DNA of 64,000 nt, taken from the NCBI GenBank assembly GCA_032191485.1, contig JAVDOI010000011.1, positions 21,426,887-21,490,886 on the forward strand, written 5' to 3'. A model generated the notes under the pieces. That model was not told the DNA's origin. It saw only the letters and a list, made by a program, of their open reading frames with translations, and searched no databases. Each line of letters opens with the position of its first letter. Position 1 is the stretch's first letter. The DNA comes from Leptoclinus maculatus. Its lineage: Eukaryota; Chordata; Actinopteri; Perciformes; Stichaeidae. Made by a program: the position numbers and the translations under genes. Below are positions 45,205 to 55,178 of this stretch, one piece after another.

Positions 45205-46770
45205 TCTCATCTCCTCTACAGGCAATGACATGTATTTTGACTTGCTATTCTTCAAGGAAAGGCTCCAAAGGCCTTTTTTGCACTTATTGTTGAGACTGAT
45301 TACAGACTAGCATATTCCCTCAAGGTCCAGTCAGTGCAGTTTCTCCTGGTGCATGTGACACATGGCTACATTATTCAGCCTTGGGATCTGAACCATGTCC
45401 TCTGGGCACTAAAACTCCTCTCAGCCTCTGCGAGGAGGCAGAGACAACCAGCAGAATCCTTACTAAAGCGTCCACCTGACCAAAAGGTCACCTCTGGAAC
45501 CATGTCTCGAAAAATGCTAGCAACATCTGGGCTTGTTTGATAAGTGTAATTAGCTCGATACATGGGCAGATTTACCTGCTGTAGTCTAGAATTAAATTCA
45601 GGATACTCACATTTAGCATCACAATTTCAAGTTTGATCAAACCTCCCTATGAATAGAGTATTCACTATATCCAAGACATTGTAGAATGGGGCTCTGTACA
45701 AAGACTAGACTTTGGGATGATATGGGCTGCAGCCTGACTGGCGTAATGCCTTGTAGGTTAGCAGATGTGAGGCATCTGAATAAGTTGTAGGTCCAACTTT
45801 GTTGCCATAGCAGTTGGCTCTTGCGAACAAGACATTGAAGTGCTCCTCCTTTCGCGGTACTGTATGCTTGTTATGGTCATGGCCCACAGCCTACAACATA
45901 GCTGAAATGCTGTGTTTCATAAGCTGCAGGGAGGTATTCAGGCACTCCAAATCTTCCATCATGTCTTAAGCCATTACAAGACCGAGCACAGTGTTCCCTG
46001 GAGACCATTGTCCTTAGTTGAAGTGTCAGAAGAGCTACATGATTCCATTTCGTCAAGGGCTGTCAGGACGGACTCATACTGTCTCAGAACTGAGCGATTA
46101 GCGGGGGTGCGACCAGTACACCTGGTGGGCCAGAGAGGTTTCAAAGAGGTGAAAACATGCTCTGATTTTGCAATTTGCGGGGAAAATCACCTTGAACTTT
46201 CCATATTGATTAAAGAAGCCCCAAATTCAGGCTTCAATTCCATTGAATATCTTAATGGAGAGGCTACACAGGTAGTCAGTGCAACTGATGACCACAGTGA
46301 CAATACATAGCCAGTGGATGTTATTTCCTTAAAATTGCTTGCACCCCCTGCAATTGTCAAGTCATGTTTGTGTCACCGTCATAGGTTGGTCCTCAAAGTT
46401 GGAACAGAGGAAGGGCTAGACACATCATCACATCACATGTGATCTTAACTGTTTTTTGTCCTGTCGTTGATGACACTGCGTAGAGTCCCAGGATGCATCT
46501 TCAAAGAGCAAACATAGTGAGTCCTGATATATCCTGGGTGCCATCAATATGAGTGTGAACTGGACCACTGGCTTCGATCTTATTTCCAACACAATTTCAT
46601 CAACGATTGTATTGCCCATCAGCTTCCAAATTACGATTAGCAATTGAGTACTGCTAAAATGAAATTTACTTTTCATCCAGGTGGTCTGCTCTGAGTCGCT
46701 CTCTGCCTTGTTCTTTAGAAACTGGCTGAAATCCCCCCTCAATGCCTTGAAAAGCCAGACCTGCAGTACA
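45205..46770 (-). pseudogene. TTF/ZMYM1-type hAT transposase, C-terminal two thirds, decayed
   Basis: Read from 46770 downwards: RGDFSQFLKNKAES and KSKFHFSSTQLL (a block before the catalytic core), a DGTQDISG-like catalytic segment split over two frames near 46540, then RTPANRSVLRQYESVLTALD (45990-46080), KEEHFNVLFARAN (about 45830) and finally AEAERSFSAQRTWFR and NNVAMCHMHQEKL (45380-45460), the hAT dimerisation region. Order and spacing fit one transposase of the ZMYM1-like, TTF-finger hAT group. Many stops and shifts. The N-terminal finger is missing. It abuts the broken L1, suggesting insertion there. Terminal repeats were not identified. Confidence 0.78.
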
Positions 46771-46936
46771 CCATAATACTAGAACTGTCAGTAATAATGA
46801 TGGCAATTAGTTAAAACGAGGGCTGAGAGGATACATTGGTCTTTAGGGTTTTGAGGCCTCTTGCATTTTATTATCTTTTTCATTATTTATTTAGATTTAA
46901 AATAGAAAAATATATATAGTTTTCCAACAACATATT

Positions 46937-46977
46937 GGGGGGGGGGGGGTATTTTGAACATATGTCCCCCCCCCCCC
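46937..46977. repeat. G13 and C12 homopolymers as an inverted pair
   Basis: A run of 13 G (46937-46949) and a run of 12 C (46966-46977) are separated by TATTTTGAACATATGT. Either strand could form a hairpin with a G-C-only stem. Run lengths may be affected by sequencing error. Confidence 0.9.
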
Positions 46978-47692
46978 ATGTATGTTATACTTACGGCATT
47001 GCCCGACATACAGTATATCAGGGGTCCACACGCAATAAAGGGATTGCGTGTAAATGTGGACGGATGTGAGCTGAGGTGGATAAGAGAGAAAAGAGAGACA
47101 CAGTAGCAGATCTAGAAAAGCAGACCTCCACCCTGCACGTCACACTCTGTCTTATCAGCCAAGACAAATTGAGTGAGAAAAGAGATTTATCTTCAGTGGT
47201 ATTTTTATATGTTTGAAACGCTCCACTGTTTTCATCCTCTAACAATATGAATTGTTGATATGAATCACCAACCACCCAACGGCACTGATGATTGTGGGTT
47301 GATGGATCTGGCCTGATAACATGTAGACATGGTGAAATGATCTTTTCATTTCGTCTTCTTTAAGGGGAGCTCAGAGGTCACAGTCATATACAGAACAGAG
47401 GGCACAGAGTTGGAAGGTTTATTGACTTCCTCAGCAGACTTCCTGTTTCATACCAACAATCCCTTTTTATTCTTTACTCTGTGATAGAGTGGAAGTCCAG
47501 TATGCCGCAGTGAGTGGCAGCAGCATCAAGAACAGGGTGGAAACTAGAGATCATTTAATCTCTCATATATGCAGTTTATGTTACCTTCTCTCTTTTTTAG
47601 ATGTAAGGCTGAGTGATTTCATTCACACGATGCAGATGTCTTACAAATGTCACGACCTGGCTCTGAAGCCATGAAAAAAAAGAGAGGGAGAC

Positions 47693-47973
47693 TGTTACCA
47701 CCCGGCTCAAAGGCTGCAACATAAAGGAAGACTAGACAAGTGTAAAAGTAATAAATACACATTTATTTAAAGAACACAAACTAAGCTAACAAATAATCAG
47801 CCGTGTCAGCCAAAGAAGAGGAGCAGCCAGCACCCCGTTCAGGTGCGGAGTCTTTATATCTGGCACTTCCAGCAGGCTCAGGTGTGTCTCATTAGCTGAC
47901 GATGAACAGCCTGAAAGACAGAAACAAAAGAGCAACCAGGACACAGACCCCTTGTAGAAGGGAGGGGTCGTCA
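47693..47973 (-). mobile_element. Solo LTR candidate (281 bp)
   Basis: On the plus strand it starts TGTTACCACCCGGCTC and ends GGGGTCGTCA, the TG...CA form of an LTR. On the minus strand CAGATATAAAGACTCCGC supplies a TATA box and TTAAATAAATGTG a poly(A) signal, in the right order. Flanks share GAC or AGAC, depending on where the end is set. It resembles small fish Gypsy-type LTRs. No internal region is present. Confidence 0.65.
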
Positions 47974-47986
47974 GACTGATGGCAAA

Positions 47987-48319
47987 TGTTAAGTAATTCA
48001 TTATAAATTAACTGGATTGCAATAAATCCACAAAACAACTAAGGAAACGATGGGATGTGATAATCAGTAAAATCAGTGGTGTAGGTGGGTGTCTGCATGA
48101 GTGCTGAGTGTGGCATGAGAAAGAGCTGTCGCATGAATAGGAACAAAAGAATAATGCCCGGGAGCAAAGAGCAATCTCGCTGCCAGAGAGGCGGAGCTTT
48201 ATATGTGGAGAGCACCGGGCCCAGGTGCCTCCAACTAGGGCGATCAACACCTCGAGGCACCTGCTGTAATAAAGAAACACACACACGTATACAAGTAATC
48301 AAGCTATGGGACCGTCACA
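47987..48319 (-). mobile_element. Solo LTR with 4-bp CAAA duplication (333 bp)
   Basis: It begins TGTTAAGTAATTC and ends GGACCGTCACA, flanked on both sides by CAAA (47983-47986 and 48320-48323). On the minus strand CACATATAAAGCTCCGCC is a TATA box. It lies 13 bases from the LTR at 47693 and has a similar layout but no close sequence identity, so they are two insertions, not a pair of one element. Confidence 0.75.
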
Positions 48320-48589
48320 CAAAGCATTGGGTTTTTAATGAAGATCTGGCTATTTTTTTTATTTTTTTAAGACTGAGTTGAGGCATTCTATGCTCTTCTA
48401 TTGACTGAGACAATGCTACAGTTCTTGGGTAAACTGATTTGGGAAAATCCACTGGGGAAAGATTTAAATAATTTAATAGATTACAATTTCGACACTATTT
48501 CACAAACTGCAGTAAGACTGTGTTGCTTATTCACATTGGCCTCACTTCTATTGTAATTTAAACAGTAAAAATAAAGTATTCCTCATCTT

Positions 48590-48646
48590 TCTGGAACTCC
48601 CTAAAGGACCCTTGGGGTTCCGCTGATCCCTGGTTGAGAATCACTG
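48590..48646 (-). mobile_element. End of a hAT (Charlie-like) element
   Basis: On the minus strand it starts CAGTGATTCTCAACCAGGGA and continues TCAGCGGAACCCCAAGGGTC, the typical end of Charlie-like hAT elements. The other end is not found before the LTRs to the left, so only this terminus is certain; the AT-rich DNA to about 48330 may be its interior. Confidence 0.65.
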
Positions 48647-48799
48647 CATTAGGCAATGAACAGGTTTCTGTAAAAATGTAATGTGAACTTAAATGCAGTT
48701 CAACGCACCCTTATCTAAGAAAAAAAAAAAGTTTAGTGGCAGGTGGAAAATATATAATCAACCTCTGATTACATGTCTTCTCCTGTTGTTTGTGCAATC

Positions 48800-49384
48800 G
48801 TCTATTAACGCTCGGGGGTCTATGAGCGCAGTGATGCGTTAGCGGCGCTCACAGCGGTGCGTAAGCGGCGCTCACTCTATGTTTCTTTTAATATCTCCGT
48901 CGAAAAACGGCACAGAAAAATGTTTCGAAAATCTGTAGAAATCTGTAGATTCTCCACTTCCGTGTCCGTATTCTCACGAGATAGTACGAGACTCACACAG
49001 CGAGATGTGATGCTTATGACGAGCTTATGACGAGCTTACAGTTCATCATGTGACGATCTGGGGGACGGACTGTTTACATCGTGTAGTGTAGCTTGTTAGC
49101 TCGTTAGTTAGCACGTCTGCTAACGGCAGCGTTCTGAGACAGCTGTAGCTTTATGATTACAGACATGTAAACACACAGTTAGTGGAGTCTGCGTGACACA
49201 CAGCGAGCTATGATGCTTATGACGAGCTTATGGACTGGGTGAGTTGTTTACATCGTGTAAACTTGTTAGCTCGTCCGTTAGCTCGAGCGTGTAGCGTGTA
49301 GCTTGTTAGCTCGTCCGTTAGCTCGAGCGTGTAGCTTGTTAGCTCGTCCCCCTGGGGATGAATAAAGTATCTATCTATCTATCT
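48800..49384 (+). mobile_element. Retroposon 3' end with (ATCT)n tail and VNTR
   Basis: The right end reads CCCCCTGGGGATGAATAAAG then TATCTATCTATCTATCTT, the standard 3' tail of several fish LINEs and SINEs. The sequence before it holds repeats: CTTGTTAGCTCG at 49262, 49302 and 49335, and a larger duplication of CACAGCGAG...GATGCTTATGACGAGCTTA (48997 and 49199). No coding domain was found, so the family is not named and the left boundary is approximate. Confidence 0.6.
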
Positions 49385-50539
49385 TGTGTGTGTGTGGAGG
49401 AAGAAAGGACAAAGGGAGTGAGAACTTTACTTAGTAATGACTGTTCAATATTACAGAGAGGATTCACAGCTGCCAGGGTGTAGTGCACTACCAGGGTGCA
49501 GTGCACTACCAGCCCAGACAACAAAGTAAAGTGACAGTCCCTCTACAGGTGAGAGTAAATTACACTTACTCAAAAAACGATATTACAAAATTTGGTTTGA
49601 GACATTTATTATACATCTATCTACTATTTTATTCATATATTTCACTACTTGTGTGAACCTAAGACTTTAAAAAAAAAATTTCAAACACCAAAACAGTTTG
49701 TCCACATGAGTAAAGTAGAGATTTGAAGAATTTCAAAAAATTGGACTTCCAACTGTTCAGCTTTAGGGCCAAATTGCACAGTGCACAGTGCCTTAGGACA
49801 ATTGGTGCCTCATTATATAGATAGCTGAGATTGTTCTGCACATTTTGATATAAGACATGTCTATGTAGCATATATGAAAGTGCCTTAAAAGGTGAGTTTA
49901 AGAAAACATAAAAAAATCCAAAAAATGGCCTAGTTCCCAGAGGGTTAAATAAATATGCAATGAGAGAGACAAACCTTGTAGAGACAGTCTCCAGCCTGCT
50001 ACGTCTGATAATCAGAAGGCCACACACACACACACACACATTCCTGTATATGCCCTGAAGTGAGGTCCAGAAAAGTTCACGCGGGGAGTGAGGACCACCC
50101 TTTCTGCTATACTTAGAAAAAAATGAATGCTGCATTTCAGCACTGGGAGGCTCTCTGACTCCAGTTCCCACCTCAGATTCTTTAAAAAAAACAAAGGAAT
50201 TCTTTTTTTTTTAAAGCAGTTTACCATAAGAGTGAGGACCGTTTGTTTTATAATATAATTAGTTTACCTACCTTCTTTCTTTAGCCTGCACTTATTTTTT
50301 ATGTGATTATGTAATAATAAATAGGTCTAGATGTGTTTAAAAAGAGTGACCATGTTGTCACCATTGATTAGACTGCTGCATTAAGATACAGATACTTTTT
50401 TAATGATATAATTATTGCTATACAAAAGTAAACCATATTTAACATTATCGTACACCTTCCAACAAAGATGCAATAAATACTGTCTCCTACGTACAGAATT
50501 GGTTTATTCAAATGTATAGCTGAAACAACTTCAGATCCT

Positions 50540-50885
50540 TATTAGTATTAGTGAAAATTGTTGTAACAATTACTACTACAAAACAATAGGTTGCATAAAC
50601 AATGGAAATACTGAACTAAGGTACAATAACCTTGAACTGTATCTGCAAGTACAGTACTTAAGCATATGTATTTAATTAAATTCCACCAATGTAAACCAAA
50701 CTGCATTAGAAACAGATAACTCAACCACAATTTAAGATATTGTAGTAGTACAAATAGCACTATCAAATTGAACACAATAAGTTGCACAAAAAAGGAAATT
50801 CTCAAAGTACAAGTACCTAGAATATTAACTGTAGCTGCAGGTGAAGTATTTGAGCGTATCTGCTTAGTTACATTCTAAAGTACTA
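50540..50885 (-). repeat. Dispersed TACTTGTACTTTAG-type repeat, diverged
   Basis: Minus-strand text such as ACTTGTACTTTGAG and GTAACTAAGC-like segments matches the well-known fish repeat also present at 51484-51680. It immediately adjoins the end of the terminal exon at 50875. Boundaries are approximate. Confidence 0.5.
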
Positions 50886-51155
50886 AACCACACTGCATTA
50901 CAAAACTAACAGTGTTCAAACATTCCAACTGGCTCTTCAGTACTGAAGTTTGCGGCACGCCTCTCTTCGATTCAGAGTCAAAGTTTTTAACATCCTTCCA
51001 GGACCTTTTACCCAATGTCTTCTCTTGTTTTATGCATTTGACACAGTCCTCTTTACCTGGAACTCTGCGCTCTTCCAAAAACTTTCCTCACTGTTTTTTG
51101 ACAGCAGTCTTTTCTACTTCAGTCCATGGCCTCTTCATCTGCACTTTGGGTGCCC
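50875..51155 (-). pseudogene. Terminal exon with RPWT/VPGK domain and one stop
   Basis: After the acceptor CTATCTGTAG the frame reads APKVQMKRPWTEVEKTAVKK, then a TGA at 51088-51090, then in the same frame GKFLEERRVPGKEDCVKCIK and KRSWKDVKNFDSE. The order of W, VPGK, C-x2-C and W resembles a C-terminal domain common in uncharacterised teleost proteins. It ends at a natural stop at 50875. Only one base change separates it from an open frame. Confidence 0.7.
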
Positions 51156-51434
51156 CTACAGATAGCAAAGAAGACAATGTAACATGAAATACATAGGCCA
51201 CAATGTAGATATCTTGACCAGGCTCATGCACAGCCGGCACACAGTCACAGAAAGCACTTTTCTTTCCAATTTTAAAGAAGTTACCCATTTCTTTCACCAC
51301 CTTTTTTCATCTTTTCTTCTGTGGGAGCCTTTTAGCCAGGCTTTCTCCTGGGCTATGATATATAACAGCAACAGATAAACATTAGTTCCTGTTAGTTCAT
51401 GAGAATTCAAATTTAATTGATATGAAGATTTAAA

Positions 51435-51516
51435 TGTATCAGTGGTGGAATGTAGAAAAAAATAATTTATTCAACTTGAAGAAATTCATTTTTTTCTACA
51501 TTCCACCACTGATACA
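51435..51516. repeat. Perfect 29-bp inverted repeat, 24-nt loop
   Basis: The arm at 51435-51463 (TGTATCAGTGGTGGAATGTA then GAAAAAAAT) is exactly complementary to 51488-51516. TTCCACCACTGAT is the usual edge of a common fish repeat, so the hairpin is two such edges head to head. Confidence 0.95.
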
Positions 51517-51519
51517 ATG

Positions 51520-51582
51520 GAAATACCTTACTAAAGTACAAATACAGAGAGTCTCGGTACTTGTACTTTAGTAAGGTATTTC
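51520..51582. repeat. 26-bp inverted repeat with one mismatch
   Basis: GAAATACCTTACTAAAGTAC at 51520 pairs with GTACTTTAGTAAGGTATTTC ending at 51582; the full arms are 26 bp with a single mismatch and an 11-nt loop. It starts three bases after the preceding hairpin. Confidence 0.93.
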
Positions 51583-52491
51583 GATTTTCATGTTCTATAC
51601 TACATCTCAGAGGTTAAGTATTGTACTTTTCACTCCACTACATCGCAGAGGTTAATATGACTGAGTAAACTCCAATCTTACTAAACTACTCCTGCTTGTT
51701 GGTCCTAATCCACAATAGTGATTTGTTAATCTTGATAACATGATGAGTGAATAACAATGATATGGTGATTAGTCCTGTAATATAAATTTTTCTTGTAACT
51801 GACGTGTTTAGATTGGTCAGTAGTGTTTTGGGTGGATCAGAGGTCAGGAACTCCATTTGAAAATCAAAAACAAACAAAGCGACACATCATGAAATGCAGT
51901 GTTAGAAAAAAAACATACTGAAAGGATTAAAGCATTCACAACTGCTACATTTTCATAATCAACAACTACTCCCACAGAGAGGGTGACTCATCGATTAATT
52001 GCAGGTAATATATTGTTTTGTTTAAACCAATAACGATCAATTCCCACCTCAGCTGTGAGAGGCTGTTTACAATGTAAATACTCTACGACTGTAGGGACAA
52101 TGTGACAGCTTTCTTCAGGAATACTGTCCAGGAAATCTTGAACGTCAAACATTCATTTCCTGCATTCTGGTAAATTTATGCATTAATATATGGGGGGAAT
52201 GTTTATTTATGCTAAAGGTGCATAAGACAAGATTGAGAGCATTTGATTGTCTCTCAACAGGTCTCAGCGTTAAAATGATTCAGGAACACAAATATCTGTT
52301 TTGTGTCTGTGTGGGTACACAGTTGACTCTGGATGGCAGACAGACTAACAACTTATTAATCACATTTACTGCCATCAAAATATCAAGGGTAGTGATGAGT
52401 TAATGCAGTCCACCTATTGCACAGCTGGCACACAGTCACAGATATCAATGTCACAAGAGCTTTGAAGTCTGACACATTTTTAAGAACTTAC

Positions 52492-52566
52492 CAGTTTCTT
52501 TCACCACAGCCTTCATTTTTGCTCTTTTCTTAATCCTTTTAGCCAGGCTTTTTCCTGGGCTCTGAT
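52492..52566 (-). pseudogene. Exon, lysine/arginine-rich
   Basis: A 75-nt exon between ACTGTTGTAG and GTAAGT encoding QSPGKSLAKRIKKRAKMKAV plus VKET. A decayed duplicate at about 51295-51358 has SPGESLAKRL, a stop and KKVVKEM, with a donor GGTAAC. Confidence 0.72.
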
Positions 52567-52584
52567 CTACAACAGTAAAGACAC

Positions 52585-53121
52585 TGTGAGGAATTTAAGT
52601 TTTAAAGCGCTCCAAATTATGGATATTATGTGTTACAGTGTATTTACCTGTAGGAGTTTAAACTAAAGAGTGTGGTCATTTCATGCAGTGTCTGTAAGAG
52701 AGGGGGTTTGAGGAATGTGCTGGAGTGGGGGTTGGAAGAAGTGGCTGGCTGAGGTGTTAAGAGTCCAGGATGGGCTTATGGGGTTTCAGCCAATCATTTA
52801 GCTGATCGATATGGAGTGTGATACCTTTCCAAGGGGGGAAAGGGTCTAAAACTCTGGAGAAGAACAGATCTTCTGCTGGCCAGCGAGGAGGCATGCCATC
52901 CTCCTGGCTGGCTCGGATTGGATCTCACATTTCATGGAATTTATATCTTTGTTTTGTTATTAATAGTTTGATTCGGTTTGTAACTGTTTTTATGTTTGTT
53001 GGATAATAAATCCATTAAGATTTTGACTTAAACCTGCTGTTCTGTTTGGAGGCGATTGAGAGCACATGGCTGCAGGGAGGGGGGCGATTTCTCTCTGTGT
53101 TCAAAAGTTATGGCCTTAACA
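52585..53121 (+). mobile_element. Solo LTR with 4-bp ACAC duplication (537 bp)
   Basis: It begins TGTGAGGAATTTAAG and ends TGGCCTTAACA, with ACAC on both sides (52581-52584 and 53122-53125). TGGATAATAAATCCATTAAG near 53000 gives a poly(A) signal in plus orientation. The duplicated host segment at about 51357-51425 shows the uninterrupted state (AACAG...AAACATTAGTTCC), which supports the insertion boundaries. It sits in an intron of the minus-strand gene. Confidence 0.8.
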
Positions 53122-53373
53122 ACACACTTTAGTTCCCGTGAGTTAATAACACCTCAGGTATATTGAATATAAAGGTTTATGTTTAGTATTTGATTGTTTA
53201 AGCGTGGTTAATGTGTCAAGGGCAGACATTCATATCTGACTAACAACACCTGACAGCTGGCTGCTAATTCTTAAATTTTAGAAGTCAAAACTGTAATCAG
53301 CAGCATATCTTGTAAACGTTCGTAAACTTCCATTTGCATAAAATGTTTGTGTACATGTGTAAAAAAAACGTAC

Positions 53374-53445
53374 CATCATCCACCTCCCTGCCTTGTTTCC
53401 TTCCGTTCTGTGGGACACCCACTGAAGTCGATGTGGGACTTTCAG
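53374..53445 (-). pseudogene. Exon, acidic then basic segment (copy 2)
   Basis: A 72-nt exon with TTTGCAG acceptor and GTACGT donor encoding ESPTSTSVGVPQNGRKQGRE plus VDD. Same length, phase and layout as 54291-54362, so it arose by exon duplication. Confidence 0.75.
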
Positions 53446-53670
53446 CTGCAAAATTAAAGAATTACAAATATAAATTGTTGTTTCAAAATTAAGAGTGGAG
53501 AGATTATTCTCAATTCTGGTAAATTTGGTGTGATTGGAGCCTTTTAATTTTGAGGTACTGGGGAAGGCTATTGATTATTTAAGTCAAGAAAAGGTTTCAA
53601 AGACAACCTTTTTCAAAAACAGTCAATATAATCTCTAACCAAGTAATTTTTTGTACAGTTCCTAACTCAC

Positions 53671-53736
53671 CCTCCATATCTGAGCCCCCATCCTCATCAC
53701 TCTGGTCAGGTCTGCTTGGGTGGGAGAGGTCAGAAC
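53671..53736 (-). pseudogene. Exon, acidic segment
   Basis: A 66-nt exon ending GATATGGAGG/GTGAGT and encoding SDLSHPSRPDQSDEDGGSDM. It lies between the duplicated exons. The acceptor (TTTTTCTGATGGAG) has a pyrimidine tract, though it is less ideal than the others. Confidence 0.6.
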
Positions 53737-54290
53737 CTCCATCAGAAAAACAAGAGTATAGTGAAATTAGCACCTCTTACTATACAGTGTTGGAAAGGAA
53801 GACATCAAATCATGCATTAAATCCAGAAGTGTTTCTAATATTCTGAGCCCTCATGTGAACAAGAAGGGAGGACAAACAATTACAAAAACCTCGCCATATT
53901 TTGTAGTTGAGCACAAAAAACACCTTTAACAATGACTTCAGTAATAAACATATATAATTATATAATAATGAATTGAATACCAATCAATTGTACAGTTGTA
54001 CCAAAGAAAGTTAGCCACAAAGTGTTGACGAGGGCTGCAAATAACAATCATTTTCATTATTGATTTATTTTCCAATTATTGGCTCAATTAGCGTATTTTT
54101 GGCTATAAAATCTCAGAAAAAAGACATCACATTTGAGAAGCTGGAATTAGCGGGTGTGTTTGGCATTTTGCTTTTAAATTATACAAAGATTAATCGACTA
54201 TATATAAATGGTTGAAGATTAAATGATCAATTAATAATTGCAACTCTATTATAGACAGGTGTAAAACAGTGTCCTTATTCCTAAACATAC

Positions 54291-54362
54291 CCTCATCCAC
54301 CTCTCTGCCTCGTTTCCTTCCACTCTGTGGTTCACTCTCTGAAGTTGATGTGGGTCCTTCAG
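54291..54362 (-). pseudogene. Exon, acidic then basic segment (copy 1)
   Basis: A 72-nt exon between TTGACAG and GTATGT encoding EGPTSTSESEPQSGRKRGRE plus VDE. It is a close duplicate of 53374-53445. The basic GRKRGRE patch could serve as a nuclear localisation signal; that is an inference. Confidence 0.75.
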
Positions 54363-55178
54363 CTGTCAAGAGAAAAAAGATAGTGCTCAGTGGTAAAAAT
54401 AATAAAAACTAGTAGTTATTAAAATAACTCCATAAAAATGTTGTACACATACTACTCTTGATCAGCAATATGGATCAGCTGTTAACCATACACTATTTTT
54501 TCAAAAAATATCCTACTTCAGATAGCAATATGAGGTGAAACAGTCACACTGCTAATTTTGTTTGGTCTTTTTCAGTGGCGGGCCGTGCATTTTATACCTG
54601 GGCCTTCAGTACTGTCCTTCTACAGTTGAACCACCTCCTAATAACCTCATTATGACGTATTCTTATTAAACCGTTTGGTCTGAGGCTTACAAACCGAACA
54701 ATATGTTTGAATGATACTAGTGCATTTGGAAAATGCAGAAGCTTAAATTGTGGGAAATATAATGTTTTCGGTGGACTACGCTCAACCTGGCAACATGCTG
54801 TCTGACACTCTGACCCCAGAACCACAACATTGTACTCTGGTGAGGCGCGTGTGTTCTGGGAGGCACACTATGCTAAACTAGCTTAGCAGGAAAACAACAG
54901 CAGCACACAAGATACAAACTCTCCCCGCAGCGTTTAGGCAGCTGTTCCCTACTGATTCAAATAGGGCTAAAGCAATCGCCACACAATCCCCATTTCTCCA
55001 GACCATAATTCTTGCTTTGTAAAAGAAAACAAAAGCCCAAAAAGAGAATCAAATGTCCGACCCTAACCCCGCGCATGACGGGATGCTTCGTCATTAACGG
55101 ACAATGCATATAGTCAAAATCAATATAATTAACACAATGACAAGAACAAACTCACAAGAACCAGTCACATATATTTAT

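Larger units (their letters stand above)
50875..54362 (-). pseudogene. Multi-exon gene remnant with duplicated phase-1 exons
   Basis: Five clear exons and one decayed copy on the minus strand, 5' to 3': 54291-54362, 53671-53736, 53374-53445, 52492-52566, a decayed copy of the last at about 51295-51358, and a terminal exon 51155-50875. All have AG/GT borders, and every internal exon is a multiple of three in phase 1, so the frame joins correctly whichever are skipped. Product: Ser/Thr/acidic segments ending in basic GRKRGREVDE-type tails, then a Lys-rich segment, then a C-terminal domain RPWT...VPGK..C..C...W..VKNF. I recall that domain from large uncharacterised teleost families but cannot name it. 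A TGA at 51088-51090 interrupts the terminal exon. The 5' end is not seen; the hAT at 54573 lies beyond. Confidence 0.68.

Noticed and set aside
49680..49945. Possible piggyBac-like end (CCCAGAGGGTTAA)
   Set aside because: The matching left end with TTAACCCTCTGG was not found, so the element could not be bounded.
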